64,000 nucleotides of DNA. Source: an uncultured Oscillospiraceae bacterium (GTDB taxonomy: Bacteria > Bacillota > Clostridia > Oscillospirales > Ruminococcaceae). The stretch covers positions 76,477 to 140,476 of the forward strand of contig CAKSIT010000008.1 of the NCBI GenBank assembly GCA_934462925.1, given 5' to 3'. Made by a program: the position numbers and the translations under genes. The notes under the pieces were generated by a model. It did no database searches and had not been told where the DNA came from. It saw nothing but the letters and a program-made list of their open reading frames with translations. Every line of letters starts with the position of its first letter. Position 1 is the first letter of the stretch. This document shows, piece by piece, positions 55,599-63,823 of this stretch.

Positions 55599-57224
55599 TC
55601 AGAACTTCTTAGCCTGCGAGAAATACACGCGCTTTGTAAACGGGTTGTATACGATATCCGCGCAGTCCTTAGCGGTGTAGAAGTACTCGTTCTTATAATA
55701 AAGCGGTACGAACGCCGCGCTGTCCAGCAGAAGCTGCTCCGCCTGCGCGTAAAGCTCCGCGCTGTCGGCAAGGTCTAGCGCGGTCTGCGCCCTGTTGAGC
55801 AGCGCCTCGAACTGCGGGTCTGCAAAACCGCCGTAGTTCGCCGCGTTTTTGCGCGAGAATGCCTCGAGATACGCCTCGGGGCTGTTGTAGCTGCCCGAGA
55901 GGTCTATCACCGCCGCCTCGAAATCGCCGCTTAAGAGCCGCGCGCGGTATTCGCCGTCGGAGAGCGTTTCCACCACGCAGTAGAACCCGAACTCGCGCTG
56001 CCACTCCTGCATAAGCCAGCTTACCGCCTGCGCCGCGCTTTCGTCGCGCACGATTATCCGCGCGCCCTCGAAAAGGTCCTTGTCAAGCGCGGGGAGCGCC
56101 TGCTGATAGAGAGCCTGCGCGCGGTTTGCGTCGTAGTCCAGAGCGCTCACGTCCGCAAGCTCCCTGTAGCTTTTGTCCAGCATGGAAACCTGCGCGGGGA
56201 CTATTGCCTGCGCCGCAGTAAAGCTGCTCGTCTGCGAAATTTTCTCCCTGTCCGCAAGCAGCGCAAGTGCCGTGCGGAACTCCTTGCTTGCAAAGGGAGC
56301 GTACTTTTTGTTGAAGATAAGCCCCGTAGTTATGTCCGAGAAAACCTGCTGCGTGTATTCGCCGTTTATCTGCGAGGTCTGCTCGTCGGTCACGGCAATG
56401 CAGCTTGTCGTTCCCGCAAGGAAGTCGGAAACGGCGCTGCTATCGTCCTCAATAAAAAAGTTAAGCCCCGAGGGGAACACCTGCCGCGCGGCGCTGTTTT
56501 TGGCGTTTCTGCGCAGAATAAGGTTGTTGGTGTCGGTTATTGCGTATTTGCTGTAGTCCCACGACTTTACGTAGAACGCGCCGTTCGACGGCGTGCATTC
56601 CGCGGTAAGCCCGTAGCGCCCCTGCGAGCGTTGGAAGAACTCCTCGCTGCAGGGCATTGCGGGGGCTTCCGTCAGCAGCTGCGGGAAGCGCGGGTCGGGC
56701 TGCTCGAGAGTTATCTCAAGCACAAAGTCGCTAAGCGCCTTTACGCCCAGTATTGACGCGTCCGAAACCGCGCCCATGTTTATGGGCTTAGAATTTTTTA
56801 TGCAGTAGTACTCCTCCGCGCGCGGCGCTTTGGTCTCCGGCAGAAACAGCCGCCTGAAGCCGTTGACGAAATCCGCCGCGGTGCATTGCCGCTCAAAATC
56901 GTCGCTCCCGTACCAGTACACGTCCTGCCGCAGCCTGAACGTGTACACAAGCCCGTCGTCGGACACGTCGTAATCCTCCGCCGCGCCCTCTGAAAGCGAG
57001 CCGTCCGCGTTTGCGGTAAGCAGCCCCATGTACACGTTGCAGATTATGACCTCGGCGTTGGGGTCGTTGGCTATCTGCGGGTCGAGCGTGCCGGGATTTG
57101 CGGTTATCGTGTACTTGAAGATATAGCCGCTGCCGTCGTCCTTGCGGCAGCCTGCGACACATATTGCAAGCCCTGCTGCGGCGACCGCTGCGAGGGCGCG
57201 TTTGATGATGTCCTTGATATTCAT
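55599..57224 (-). CDS. Oligopeptide-type ABC transporter substrate-binding lipoprotein
   Basis: A 541-residue lipoprotein (lipobox VAGC) of the SBP family 5 (OppA/DppA). Landmarks are NPGTLDPQIANDPNAEVIIC at the mature N-terminus, GLVYTFRLRQDVYWYGS, CTAADFVNGFRRLFLPETKA, NGAFYVKSWDYSKYAITDTN and, near the C-terminus, YGGFADPQFEALLNRAQTA. Such proteins catch oligopeptides or nickel-type ligands outside the membrane. No permease or ATPase genes are nearby, so it is an orphan that must work with a transporter encoded elsewhere, or act as a peptide sensor. The gene has its own promoter (57289-57317). Confidence 0.92.
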   Translation of the reverse strand: MNIKDIIKRALAAVAAAGLAICVAGCRKDDGSGYIFKYTITANPGTLDPQIANDPNAEVIICNVYMGLLTANADGSLSEGAAEDYDVSDDGLVYTFRLRQDVYWYGSDDFERQCTAADFVNGFRRLFLPETKAPRAEEYYCIKNSKPINMGAVSDASILGVKALSDFVLEITLEQPDPRFPQLLTEAPAMPCSEEFFQRSQGRYGLTAECTPSNGAFYVKSWDYSKYAITDTNNLILRRNAKNSAARQVFPSGLNFFIEDDSSAVSDFLAGTTSCIAVTDEQTSQINGEYTQQVFSDITTGLIFNKKYAPFASKEFRTALALLADREKISQTSSFTAAQAIVPAQVSMLDKSYRELADVSALDYDANRAQALYQQALPALDKDLFEGARIIVRDESAAQAVSWLMQEWQREFGFYCVVETLSDGEYRARLLSGDFEAAVIDLSGSYNSPEAYLEAFSRKNAANYGGFADPQFEALLNRAQTALDLADSAELYAQAEQLLLDSAAFVPLYYKNEYFYTAKDCADIVYNPFTKRVYFSQAKKF

Positions 57225-57288
57225 GCTGAAATGTTCTCCGAAACGTTATTACAGTAATAAAGTCGGCGAGAAAGCTCCCGCCGACTTA

Positions 57289-57317
57289 ATTGTAGCACAA
57301 TTCCGCCCGAAATGCAA
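57289..57317 (-). promoter_or_regulatory. Promoter of the peptide-binding lipoprotein gene
   Basis: On the minus strand TTGCAT (57312-57317), a 17-bp spacer and TACAAT (57289-57294). A hairpin (GTCGGCGGGAG with the complementary CTCGCCGAC) lies in the leader at about 57262-57285. Confidence 0.6.
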
Positions 57318-57353
57318 TACCGCGGCGGCGAATTGACAAGGAAATTTGCGCCG

Positions 57354-57857
57354 TCATAGCTGCGCTTCTACCGCCGCGCCGCGCTTAAGGCTCTCCTGCA
57401 CGTCTATAAGCCGCTGGTTCGTGCTGCCGCGAAAGCTCAGCATAAGCGAACGCTTTGCAAGCTCAAAGCGCCCGTCCACAAGCACGTCGGTAATGCCAAG
57501 CAGCCTGCCTACGTATTCCTCGCGCTGCGCCTTTTGCATAAGCTCCTCGAACGTCCACCCCGAGTAGCACATGAGGTGCGTGCCGCGTTCTTTTATGCGC
57601 GCGCCGAGTTCGTACAGCGCCTGCGCCTGACAGAACGGCTCTCCGCCCGAAAAGGTAACGCCCTGCGTCAGCGGGTTTTCTGCAAACTCCTCAAACAGCG
57701 CCTCGGTCGTTGTGAGCCGTCCCCCTGCGAAATCGTGGGTCTGCGGGTTATGGCAGCCCGCGCAGTTATGCGGGCAGCCCTGCACAAACACCACGTACCG
57801 CAGCCCCGGTCCGTCCACAATGGAGTCCTGCACCGTGCCTGCTATCCTTATCTCCAT
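57354..57857 (-). CDS. nrdG: Anaerobic ribonucleotide reductase activating protein
   Basis: A 167-residue radical SAM enzyme that generates the glycyl radical on NrdD. The cluster motif is CPHNCAGCHNPQTHDF (CxxxCxxC) near residue 30, followed by VTFSGGEPFCQAQALYELG. The start at 57857 (MEIRIAGTVQDSIVDGPG) has GGAGGGTATC upstream. It lies 73 bp downstream of nrdD in the same direction and is its obligate partner. Confidence 0.95.
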   Translation of the reverse strand: MEIRIAGTVQDSIVDGPGLRYVVFVQGCPHNCAGCHNPQTHDFAGGRLTTTEALFEEFAENPLTQGVTFSGGEPFCQAQALYELGARIKERGTHLMCYSGWTFEELMQKAQREEYVGRLLGITDVLVDGRFELAKRSLMLSFRGSTNQRLIDVQESLKRGAAVEAQL

Positions 57858-57930
57858 GATACCCTCCGAAATCAAAGCGCGGCGCAGGGCAATTTGCCAA
57901 ACGCCGCGCATTACGCTTGTTTACCGTGTG

Positions 57931-60258
57931 TTACTCAATTGTTCCGTGCTTAACGCGTTCGCTCTCCTCGGAACGCTTTGCGTTGTTAAAGCGGTCGAGC
58001 GTGCCTACGAGGTAGCCCGTTATCCTGCGGATACGCTCAAACTGCACTTCCTCTTCCTTTCTGCCGCACTTGGGGCATTCGTCGTCGATTATCCCCGTGA
58101 AGCCGCAGCAGGGGTCGCGGTCTACGGGGTGGTTTATCGAGCCGTAGCCTATGCCCTGTTCCTTCATGTAGCGCACTATCTGCTCAAACGCAGGCAGATT
58201 CTTGAGCGGGTCGCCGTCAAGCTCTACATAGCTTATATGGCCGCCGTTTGTAAGCGCGTGGTAGGGCGCTTCAAGGCGAATCTTCTTAAACGCGCTGATG
58301 TTGAAATAAACGGGGATATGGAACGAGTTCGTGTAATACTCGCGGTCGGTAACGCCCTCTATTATGCCGTATTTTTTCTTGTCTATGCGCACAAAGCGTC
58401 CAGAAAGACCCTCCGCAGGGGTCGCAAGGAGCGAGAAATTGAGCTTGGTGCGCCGGCTCTGCTCGTCAACGCGCTCGCGCATATGCCCGATTATTTCAAG
58501 CCCGAGCTTCTGCGCCTCCTCGCTTTCGCCGTGGTGCGCACCAACAAGCGCCTTAAGGCACTCCGCAAGCCCTATAAAGCCCATTGATAGCGTGCCGTGC
58601 TTAAGCACCTCGGCAATGCTGTCGTCGTCGGACAGCTTCTCGCTGTCTATCCACACGCCCTGTCCCATAAGGAATGGGTAGTTCCTTACCTTTTTGCTGC
58701 ACTGTATCTTAAAGCGCGCAAGCAGCTGGTCGAAAACAAGGTCTATCATAGCGTCAAGCGAGCGGTAGAACCTGTCAATATCGCCGTGCGCCTCAATGCC
58801 AAGGCGGGGCAGGTTTATCGAGGTGAACGACAGGTTGCCCCTGCCCGTCACTATTTCGCGGGACGGGTCGTAAACGTTGCCGATAACGCGCGTGCGGCAG
58901 CCCATGTAGGCAATTTCGGTGTGGTAGTCGCCCTCTTTATAATACTGCGCGTTAAACGGCGCGTCAAGGAACGAGAAGTTGGGGAACAGTCTTTTTGCGG
59001 ACACGCGTATCGCAAGCTTGAAAAGGTCGTAGTTCGGGTCGCACTCGTTGAAGTTCACGCCCTCTTTTACCTTGAATATGTGTATCGGGAAAATCGGCGT
59101 TTCGCCGTTGCCAAGGCCGCTTTCGGTCGCAAGCATAACGTTTCGGCTAACCATTCTGCCCTCGGGCGAGGTGTCCGTGCCGTAATTTATCGACGAGAAC
59201 GGGTTCTGAGCGCCCGCGCGGGAGTTCATGGTGTTAAGGTTGTGGATAAGCGCCTCCATTGCCTGATAGGTGGCGCGGTCGGTTTCGGCTTCGGCGAGCT
59301 TTTCGGCGCTGTCCTGAAGTGATGAGAACGTGTCGCCGTATTCGCGCGCAAGCATATCCCATTCCTTGGACTTGTACTCGGCGTTGTCGTTAAGCTTGGG
59401 GTAGAGTCCCGTTTCACGCTCTATCTGCTCCGCGGCTGCCTTAAGGCGCTCGTTCTCGGCTGCAAAGTCGCGCCCGAGAGAGAAGCACACAGCCTTTGCA
59501 AGGTTGCTTGTGTAAAGCTTTTTGAACGTCTTTTTAACGCCCTGCGCCATAGCGTAGTCAAAGTTCGGCACGGACTGCCCGCCGTGCTGGTCGTTCTGGT
59601 TGGACTGTATAGCGATACACGCGAGCGCGGCGTAGCTTGCAATGTCGTTAGGCTCGCGCAGGAAGCCGTGTCCCGTGGAGAACCCGCCGTCAAACAGCTT
59701 TAGCAGGTCTATCTGACAGCAGGTGGTGGTAAGCGTGAGGAAGTCAAGGTCGTGAATATGAATGTCGCCGCTAATATGCGCCTGCGAGTGCGCGGGGTCA
59801 AGCACGTACATCTCGTTGAACTGCTTTGCGCCCTCGCTGCCGTATTTCAGCATAGTACCCATTGCGGTGTCGCCGTCGATATTTGCGTTTTCGCGCTTAA
59901 TGTCGCAGTCACTCGCGGACTTGAACGTCAAATCCTCATATATCTTCATGAGTTTGCTGTCCATCTCGCGTACGCGCGTGCGCTCCGCACGGTACAGAAT
60001 GTACGCCTTGGCGGTCTTAGCGTGTCCCTCTTCAACAAGCACGCGCTCGACCATATCCTGCACTTCCTCGACAGAGGGGTTTCTGCCGATAATCGACTCG
60101 GAGAGCTTCTGGCACACCTTGTCCGCAAGCGCCATGGCCTCGTTGTAGTCGTTGCCGCCAACTACCTGCGCCGCCTTGAAAATAGCGGCGGCTATCTTCT
60201 CAATATTAAAAGGCACTTGCCTGCCGTCGCGTTTTTTTATCATTGTTATCATTGCCAT
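57931..60258 (-). CDS. nrdD: Anaerobic (class III) ribonucleoside-triphosphate reductase
   Basis: A 775-residue glycyl radical enzyme that reduces ribonucleotides to deoxyribonucleotides without oxygen. The N-terminus (MIKKRDGRQVPFNIEKIAAA, with EEVQDMVERVLVEEGHAKTA nearby) is an ATP-cone for allosteric control. The catalytic barrel has HIHDLDFLTLTTTCCQIDLL and NLPRLGIEAHGDIDRFYRSL. The C-terminus has a zinc site (CPKCGRKE with CCGF before it) and the glycyl-radical loop RRITGYLVGTLDRFN. Start codon ATG at 60258 (MAMITMIKK) is close to GGAG; two further in-frame ATG codons lie within five residues. A NrdR box overlaps the transcript start, so the operon is controlled by NrdR. Confidence 0.96.
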   Translation of the reverse strand: MAMITMIKKRDGRQVPFNIEKIAAAIFKAAQVVGGNDYNEAMALADKVCQKLSESIIGRNPSVEEVQDMVERVLVEEGHAKTAKAYILYRAERTRVREMDSKLMKIYEDLTFKSASDCDIKRENANIDGDTAMGTMLKYGSEGAKQFNEMYVLDPAHSQAHISGDIHIHDLDFLTLTTTCCQIDLLKLFDGGFSTGHGFLREPNDIASYAALACIAIQSNQNDQHGGQSVPNFDYAMAQGVKKTFKKLYTSNLAKAVCFSLGRDFAAENERLKAAAEQIERETGLYPKLNDNAEYKSKEWDMLAREYGDTFSSLQDSAEKLAEAETDRATYQAMEALIHNLNTMNSRAGAQNPFSSINYGTDTSPEGRMVSRNVMLATESGLGNGETPIFPIHIFKVKEGVNFNECDPNYDLFKLAIRVSAKRLFPNFSFLDAPFNAQYYKEGDYHTEIAYMGCRTRVIGNVYDPSREIVTGRGNLSFTSINLPRLGIEAHGDIDRFYRSLDAMIDLVFDQLLARFKIQCSKKVRNYPFLMGQGVWIDSEKLSDDDSIAEVLKHGTLSMGFIGLAECLKALVGAHHGESEEAQKLGLEIIGHMRERVDEQSRRTKLNFSLLATPAEGLSGRFVRIDKKKYGIIEGVTDREYYTNSFHIPVYFNISAFKKIRLEAPYHALTNGGHISYVELDGDPLKNLPAFEQIVRYMKEQGIGYGSINHPVDRDPCCGFTGIIDDECPKCGRKEEEVQFERIRRITGYLVGTLDRFNNAKRSEESERVKHGTIE

Positions 60259-60420
60259 TAAAACTCCAACTCTCCTTAATTTATTATGCTGCAAAATTCG
60301 GCGCTTCGTAACGCCGCGGCGGGGGCTTCAGATTCATTACCGCAAGCCTTACGCGCGTGCAGCGCCGCCTAAAAGCAGCCGCAGCGCGAAACGGCGCGGT
60401 ATCCAAAAATGCACACCTGT

Positions 60421-60436
60421 ACACAATATCTTGTGG
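60421..60436. promoter_or_regulatory. NrdR box
   Basis: ACACAATATCTTGTGG fits the NrdR consensus ACACWATATATWGTGT at all but three positions. It lies just downstream of the nrdD start site on the minus strand. A second box at helical spacing is not clear. Confidence 0.75.
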
Positions 60437-60455
60437 ATTTTTTCCCGATAGATAT

Positions 60456-60484
60456 ATTATATAGTTTTTACCGAGCTTTGTCAA
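60456..60484 (-). promoter_or_regulatory. Promoter of nrdDG
   Basis: On the minus strand TTGACA (60479-60484), a 17-bp spacer and TATAAT (60456-60461). The interval 60259-60668 holds this promoter, the NrdR box and the divergent promoter at 60569. Confidence 0.8.
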
Positions 60485-60568
60485 CAACAATTGCCGAAAA
60501 AGGGGATACAAAAAACGGACAGTCGTTTTAGGCATATTATACAAAGGAGCGGTGGTATGTGCAGACGA

Positions 60569-60597
60569 TTGACAAAGGGGCGGCGTAGTGATATAAT
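60569..60597 (+). promoter_or_regulatory. Promoter of the small Sm/SH3-like gene
   Basis: TTGACA (60569-60574), a 17-bp spacer and TATAAT (60592-60597), a consensus promoter. GGGAG precedes the ATG at 60669. Confidence 0.75.
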
Positions 60598-60668
60598 CAT
60601 AAAATAGGAATCAAATGTTATAATAATGGTGTCATGCCTATATCTGCTATAATAGGGAGTTAAATGAA

Positions 60669-60884
60669 ATGGTTGTTTGGGATAGGAAAATAGATATACT
60701 TGAGGGTAAACGCGCTAAGGTTTTCTGCACAGACGGAAGTGTATATACCGGTTTTGGAATTGGCGATGGACTTGGCACTAATGCTAATGGCGAGGACGAG
60801 GACGCAGTTAGATTTCGTACTGATAATGGCGACGAATTTCTATTTATAGAAAGCGATATTGATTACATAGAATTGTTGAATTAA
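60669..60884 (+). CDS. Small Sm/SH3-like beta-barrel protein
   Basis: A 71-residue protein. It reads VVWDRKIDILEGKRAKVFCT, then DGSVYTGFGIGDG, with an acidic loop and FRTDNGDEFLFIESDIDYIE near the end. The order of five strands with a DG turn recalls Sm-like (LSm) or small SH3-like domains, which often bind nucleic acid, but sequence similarity is too weak to name it. The gene is more AT-rich than its neighbours. It has a consensus promoter and its own terminator and sits between nrdD and the integrated element. Confidence 0.65.
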   Translation: MVVWDRKIDILEGKRAKVFCTDGSVYTGFGIGDGLGTNANGEDEDAVRFRTDNGDEFLFIESDIDYIELLN

Positions 60885-60940
60885 GCGACCTGCACAAAAA
60901 ACGCTTCTGCCCGTTTTCAAAGCAATAAAGAGAAAACCAA

Positions 60941-60973
60941 AAAAGCCTCGCGGCTAAATTGCGCGGGGCTTTT
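60941..60973 (+). terminator. Terminator of the small Sm/SH3-like gene
   Basis: AAAAGCCTCGCG (60941-60952) pairs with CGCGGGGCTTTT (60962-60973), with one G-T pair. Confidence 0.8.
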
Positions 60974-61025
60974 GCTTTAATATATGCGTGAATCCGCGTG
61001 TAATGCGGGTGAAAAGACGAAAAAA

Positions 61026-61051
61026 GCCTTGCTGCGAAAATACAGCAAGGC
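61026..61051 (-). terminator. Native terminator of the split tRNA-Thr gene
   Basis: On the minus strand GCCTTGCTG (rc of 61043-61051) pairs with CAGCAAGGC and is followed by TTTTTT. It sits 8 bp after the CCA end of the tRNA fragment, as expected for a tRNA transcription unit read leftwards. Confidence 0.8.
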
Positions 61052-61058
61052 ACTTTAC

Positions 61059-61109
61059 TGGAGCTGGCGATGGGACTCGAACCCGCGACCTGCGCATTAC
61101 GAATGCGCA
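61059..61109 (-). tRNA. 3' part of tRNA-Thr(CGU), attachment site of the integrated element
   Basis: Read on the minus strand the 51 nt hold a complete anticodon arm (GCGCA-TTCGTAA-TGCGC, anticodon CGT), variable loop, T-arm with GGTTCGAGTC, the 3' acceptor strand CGCCAGC, discriminator T and CCA. The 5' acceptor strand and D-arm are missing: further right the sequence is unrelated and leads into the integrase gene. This is the att core left behind when an element inserted at the anticodon arm. An intact tRNA-Thr should exist at the other end of the element. A protein-like frame across it (GDGTRTRDLRITNA) is an artefact. Confidence 0.88.
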
Positions 61110-61137
61110 AGCAAAACGCCGACAAACGCCGTTGTTA

Positions 61138-62331
61138 TCACACGTTCGCTTTTCTTTTGACACCCATCTGACACCCATCAGAAAGAAATTCATTTAGCTT
61201 GTCAAGATTTCGCCGCTGGTGCTTTTGGTCGAGGTGAGTGTATATTCCAAGAGTTGTTTTAATATCGGCGTGGCCTGCCTGCTGTTTCGCGGTAAGCACA
61301 TCAACCCCGGCAAGGTAGAGCATGGTAATATATGTGTGGCGAAGTTGGTGGGGCGTAAATGTCGGAATAATCATCGGGAGCTTCTTTGGACCTGATTTTT
61401 TCTTTTCAGCGTTCTTTGTAGGGATAACGCTTCCGAAGTCGCCGTATTTTGCGTTCAGAGCGCGCATATAGCTTTCCCAAAGCCTACGCCATGATGTTTC
61501 ACTATGAGCGGTGCCGTTTTGCTTATGGGCCACGAGGAACGCGTCTTTGGGGACGTTGGACAGATACTCTACGAGAATGTCGGGGATATATACCGTGCGT
61601 TTGCCGCTCTCGGTTTTGGTAGAGTTAACCATAGAACCCGAATTGCCGTCGAACACTACCGTCTTGCTTACGTCTATGCTGCGGCTATCAAGGTTTATGT
61701 CAGACCATGTAAGCGCCATCAGTTCGCCGCGGCGCAAACCCGCGTAGAGCATTATCATTGCGGCAGTTTGTGCGCGGTGAGGGGTCTCGCGTATCCAGCG
61801 CTGCTGCTCGTCCGTTATGGGTTCGCGTTCTTCTTTTTCAGCGCCCTTTGGCACTTTTACACCCTCTGCGGGGTTAAAGTCCATAACGCGGTTGTCAATC
61901 GCGAGCTTGAAAATTTGGCTCGCGATGTTCTTAAGGTTTATTAAGGTTTGGCGAGATAACGGTTTGCCTGTGGCCTCTGACGGAGTTGTTGCACACTTTA
62001 CGATTATTTGCTGCACATGAGCAGACTTAATTTTGACTATCGGTAAATATGCGAGTTCGTCAAGATAGTGCCGACGGCTGTCGTAAGAACGCCACCGTTT
62101 TGCCGACACGTCCATTTGCTTGAGCGCTATCCAACGCTCTGACCAATACCCAAAGGTATCAGTATCCGCCGTAACGTCAATTCCCTTGCCGAGCTTGGTT
62201 TTCAGCTCTGTTACTTTCGCCTGCAGCTCCTTGTTCGTGGCGGCATAAACGTACTTGTACTTGCCGTTCCCTATGTAGACCTTTGACTGCAAGCGCCCGT
62301 CCGCGCGGGCTTTGTTTTTGGCTTTGGGCAT
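61138..62331 (-). CDS. int: Phage-type tyrosine integrase
   Basis: A 397-residue site-specific recombinase. It has an N-terminal arm-binding domain (GNGKYKYVYAATNKELQAKV), a core-binding domain, and the catalytic domain with AGLRRGELMALTW (first Arg), HQLRHTYITMLYLAG (His-x-x-Arg), GHADIKTTLGIYTHL (His and the nucleophile Tyr). AAGGAGCAGTC precedes the ATG. The 3' end lies 28 bp from the tRNA-Thr fragment, the typical position of an integrase beside its att site. The gene is last of a minus-strand group (DUF4160, HTH-DUF2442, int) that may be read from the promoter at 63169-63197. Confidence 0.95.
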   Translation of the reverse strand: MPKAKNKARADGRLQSKVYIGNGKYKYVYAATNKELQAKVTELKTKLGKGIDVTADTDTFGYWSERWIALKQMDVSAKRWRSYDSRRHYLDELAYLPIVKIKSAHVQQIIVKCATTPSEATGKPLSRQTLINLKNIASQIFKLAIDNRVMDFNPAEGVKVPKGAEKEEREPITDEQQRWIRETPHRAQTAAMIMLYAGLRRGELMALTWSDINLDSRSIDVSKTVVFDGNSGSMVNSTKTESGKRTVYIPDILVEYLSNVPKDAFLVAHKQNGTAHSETSWRRLWESYMRALNAKYGDFGSVIPTKNAEKKKSGPKKLPMIIPTFTPHQLRHTYITMLYLAGVDVLTAKQQAGHADIKTTLGIYTHLDQKHQRRNLDKLNEFLSDGCQMGVKRKANV

Positions 62332-62385
62332 GACTGCTCCTTATCTATACGGTGTTCCCCTGCTCTTTCGGGCAGGGGAGATTTT

Positions 62386-62829
62386 TTATACTGCTTTTGC
62401 GGGCGGTTCTTCTCCGAATAGACGCCTCATAGCCGTTTCAGATACTACCCACTGCTTTCCGAACTTCTTAACATCAAGGTTCTCGATAAGTCTGCCATTT
62501 GTAACAGCCTTACGGAGCGTGCTGTCGTCAATGCTCCAGCGTTCGGCGGCTTCGGAGAACGAAATCAGCCCATCGAACGGCGTGGTGTATGGCACGCCGC
62601 ATTCCCACAGCTCGCATTCGGATATGTCGATATCTTCGTTCCATGCTATTCCGCAGCCGCCGCAGTCAACGCGTACCTGCGCGAACAGGTCGGGATTTTC
62701 GAGGTCGCGAAACCAGTCGAATTTCTCGAATAGCTGCTTTACGTCGTACTTCTTTGCTTCGCCGTTCTCAAAGAACACGATGACGTTCAAGTCGTCGCTC
62801 GGGTATACTGATTTGATTTTTATACTCAT
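62386..62829 (-). CDS. DUF2442 protein with a C-terminal helix-turn-helix
   Basis: A 147-residue protein. The start at 62829 (MSIKIKSVYPSDDLNVIVFF) has AAAGGCGGTG upstream. The first 85 residues are a DUF2442 domain (NGEAKKYDVKQLFEKFDWFR, CGIAWNEDIDISECELWECG). The last 55 residues are an excisionase/MerR-like helix-turn-helix: ISFSEAAERWSIDDSTLRKA, then VTNGRLIENLDVKKFGKQWVV. DUF2442 genes commonly adjoin DUF4160 genes, as here (60 bp upstream), and the pair has the look of a toxin-antitoxin or regulatory module. The attached HTH would let the protein bind the palindrome in the upstream promoter, and it may double as an excisionase for the element. Confidence 0.8.
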   Translation of the reverse strand: MSIKIKSVYPSDDLNVIVFFENGEAKKYDVKQLFEKFDWFRDLENPDLFAQVRVDCGGCGIAWNEDIDISECELWECGVPYTTPFDGLISFSEAAERWSIDDSTLRKAVTNGRLIENLDVKKFGKQWVVSETAMRRLFGEEPPAKAV

Positions 62830-62889
62830 ATTTGCACCGCCTTTCAGACAGGCTGTCGCCCATTTATTCATTTCTGCCCACGTGCCCCT

Positions 62890-63141
62890 TTATTCAAGGG
62901 GCGGAAGTTTTTTCAATGTTTTTGTGTTCCACATTTCCTCTATACTGTCATGGTGCAGCAGCCACCACTCTTTTATGAGTTCCTGCGCTTTCTTCGGTAG
63001 GTCGCCCTCAATCATTTCGCCTGTTGCGATTGAAATCTCTGCGTTATGCTCTCCGTAGATTGCGTGGAAGTGTGGAGGATTGTGTTCTCTGGTAAGAAAT
63101 ATCTTGACTACTATTCCATAGAACCTTGTGATTTCCGGCAT
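62890..63141 (-). CDS. DUF4160 protein
   Basis: An 83-residue protein that matches DUF4160: MPEITRFYGIVVKIFLTREH then NPPHFHAIYGEHNAEISIAT, followed by LPKKAQELIKEWWLLHHDSI. The HNPPHFHAxYG stretch is the family hallmark and could bind a metal or be part of an active site. GGAAGGCGG precedes the ATG. It is the first gene of the minus-strand unit, followed by the HTH-DUF2442 gene. Its function is unknown; a toxin role is possible from the pairing but unproven. Confidence 0.85.
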   Translation of the reverse strand: MPEITRFYGIVVKIFLTREHNPPHFHAIYGEHNAEISIATGEMIEGDLPKKAQELIKEWWLLHHDSIEEMWNTKTLKKLPPLE

Positions 63142-63168
63142 TTATACCGCCTTCCTTTCTGTAATTAT

Positions 63169-63197
63169 ATTATATCACGATACCGTGAATTTGTCAA
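63169..63197 (-). promoter_or_regulatory. Promoter with an embedded palindrome for the DUF4160/DUF2442 unit
   Basis: On the minus strand TTGACA (63192-63197), a 17-bp spacer and TATAAT (63169-63174). The spacer contains the perfect inverted repeat TCACG-ATAC-CGTGA (63175-63188). A dimer bound there would block RNA polymerase. Confidence 0.78.
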
Positions 63198-63319
63198 GGG
63201 CTTTTCAGAATTTTTAATAAATATTGCAAAAGTGTATCCAAAATGCCACCGAAAGTGCTTGCATTATGTTCAACTATGTGCTAAACTGTGAACATAGAAA
63301 AATTCGCGTTACGGCGCTT

Positions 63320-63706
63320 ATGAAAGCCATAGGCAAGGACGACGCGCTTTACTCGGCGATAGTCAACCGCTACTGCGAGCTGTTCGCAGAAGTGCGGCGT
63401 TATCAGGACGAGATAGTGCGGCGGCGCGCGCTCATGGACGAGCTTCACACGCGGTTTGAGGACAGCGACCCCGATTCGGAGGACATTGTGGCGTTCGCGA
63501 AGGCGTACGACAGCATGGCGGGCAAGGTGGACAAGATGGACGGTATCATCATGCAAAAGCGCAAGATGATGTTCGACATAGAAAAAGAGAACGGCATGAC
63601 CGTAGCCGCGGCGCTGCGCGCTGTGCCAAAGGACAACGCAAAGAAAGAGGAGAACCCGCTCGCGGCAATCCTCGGGGCGGGTGGCTCGGCGGGCAATTCC
63701 GGCTGA
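63320..63706 (+). CDS. Phage terminase small subunit-like protein (P27-like), start uncertain
   Basis: At least 128 residues from the ATG at 63320 (MKAIGKDDALYSAIVNRYCE). The protein is helical and charged (EVRRYQDEIVRRRALMDELH), with KMMFDIEKENGMTVAAALRA near the end, which resembles the C-terminal motif of P27-type terminase small subunits. These recognise phage DNA for packaging. No ribosome binding site precedes 63320. The frame stays open to 63224, while a GTG at 63288 in another frame encodes a plausible start (VNIEKFALRRL) and ends in TGA at 63321-63323 exactly where this frame's ATG begins. That suggests a frameshift or a mis-chosen start. It lies divergent from the DUF4160 unit inside the integrated element. 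Confidence 0.5.
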   Translation: MKAIGKDDALYSAIVNRYCELFAEVRRYQDEIVRRRALMDELHTRFEDSDPDSEDIVAFAKAYDSMAGKVDKMDGIIMQKRKMMFDIEKENGMTVAAALRAVPKDNAKKEENPLAAILGAGGSAGNSG

Positions 63707-63779
63707 ATGTGATGTCTTAGCGCAGGCCGTCACACGCGGGCGGGGCGCTTATGGCAAATAAATTGTGCCGTTTTTGGAC

Positions 63780-63808
63780 TTGATTTTCCGGCGGGAATGT
63801 GATATAAT
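63780..63808 (+). promoter_or_regulatory. Promoter-like sequence near the right edge
   Basis: TTGATT (63780-63785), a 17-bp spacer and TATAAT (63803-63808). A second one, TTGACA (63861-63866) with TATAAT (63883-63888) and a 16-bp spacer, lies 80 bp further on. Confidence 0.5.
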
Positions 63809-63823
63809 CGGAGGTGTAAGGAA

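Noticed and set aside
60988..61197. Open frame reading GAGDGTRTRDLRITNA across the tRNA fragment
   Set aside because: This is a well-known spurious translation of a tRNA 3' end; the tRNA-Thr fragment and its terminator explain the sequence.
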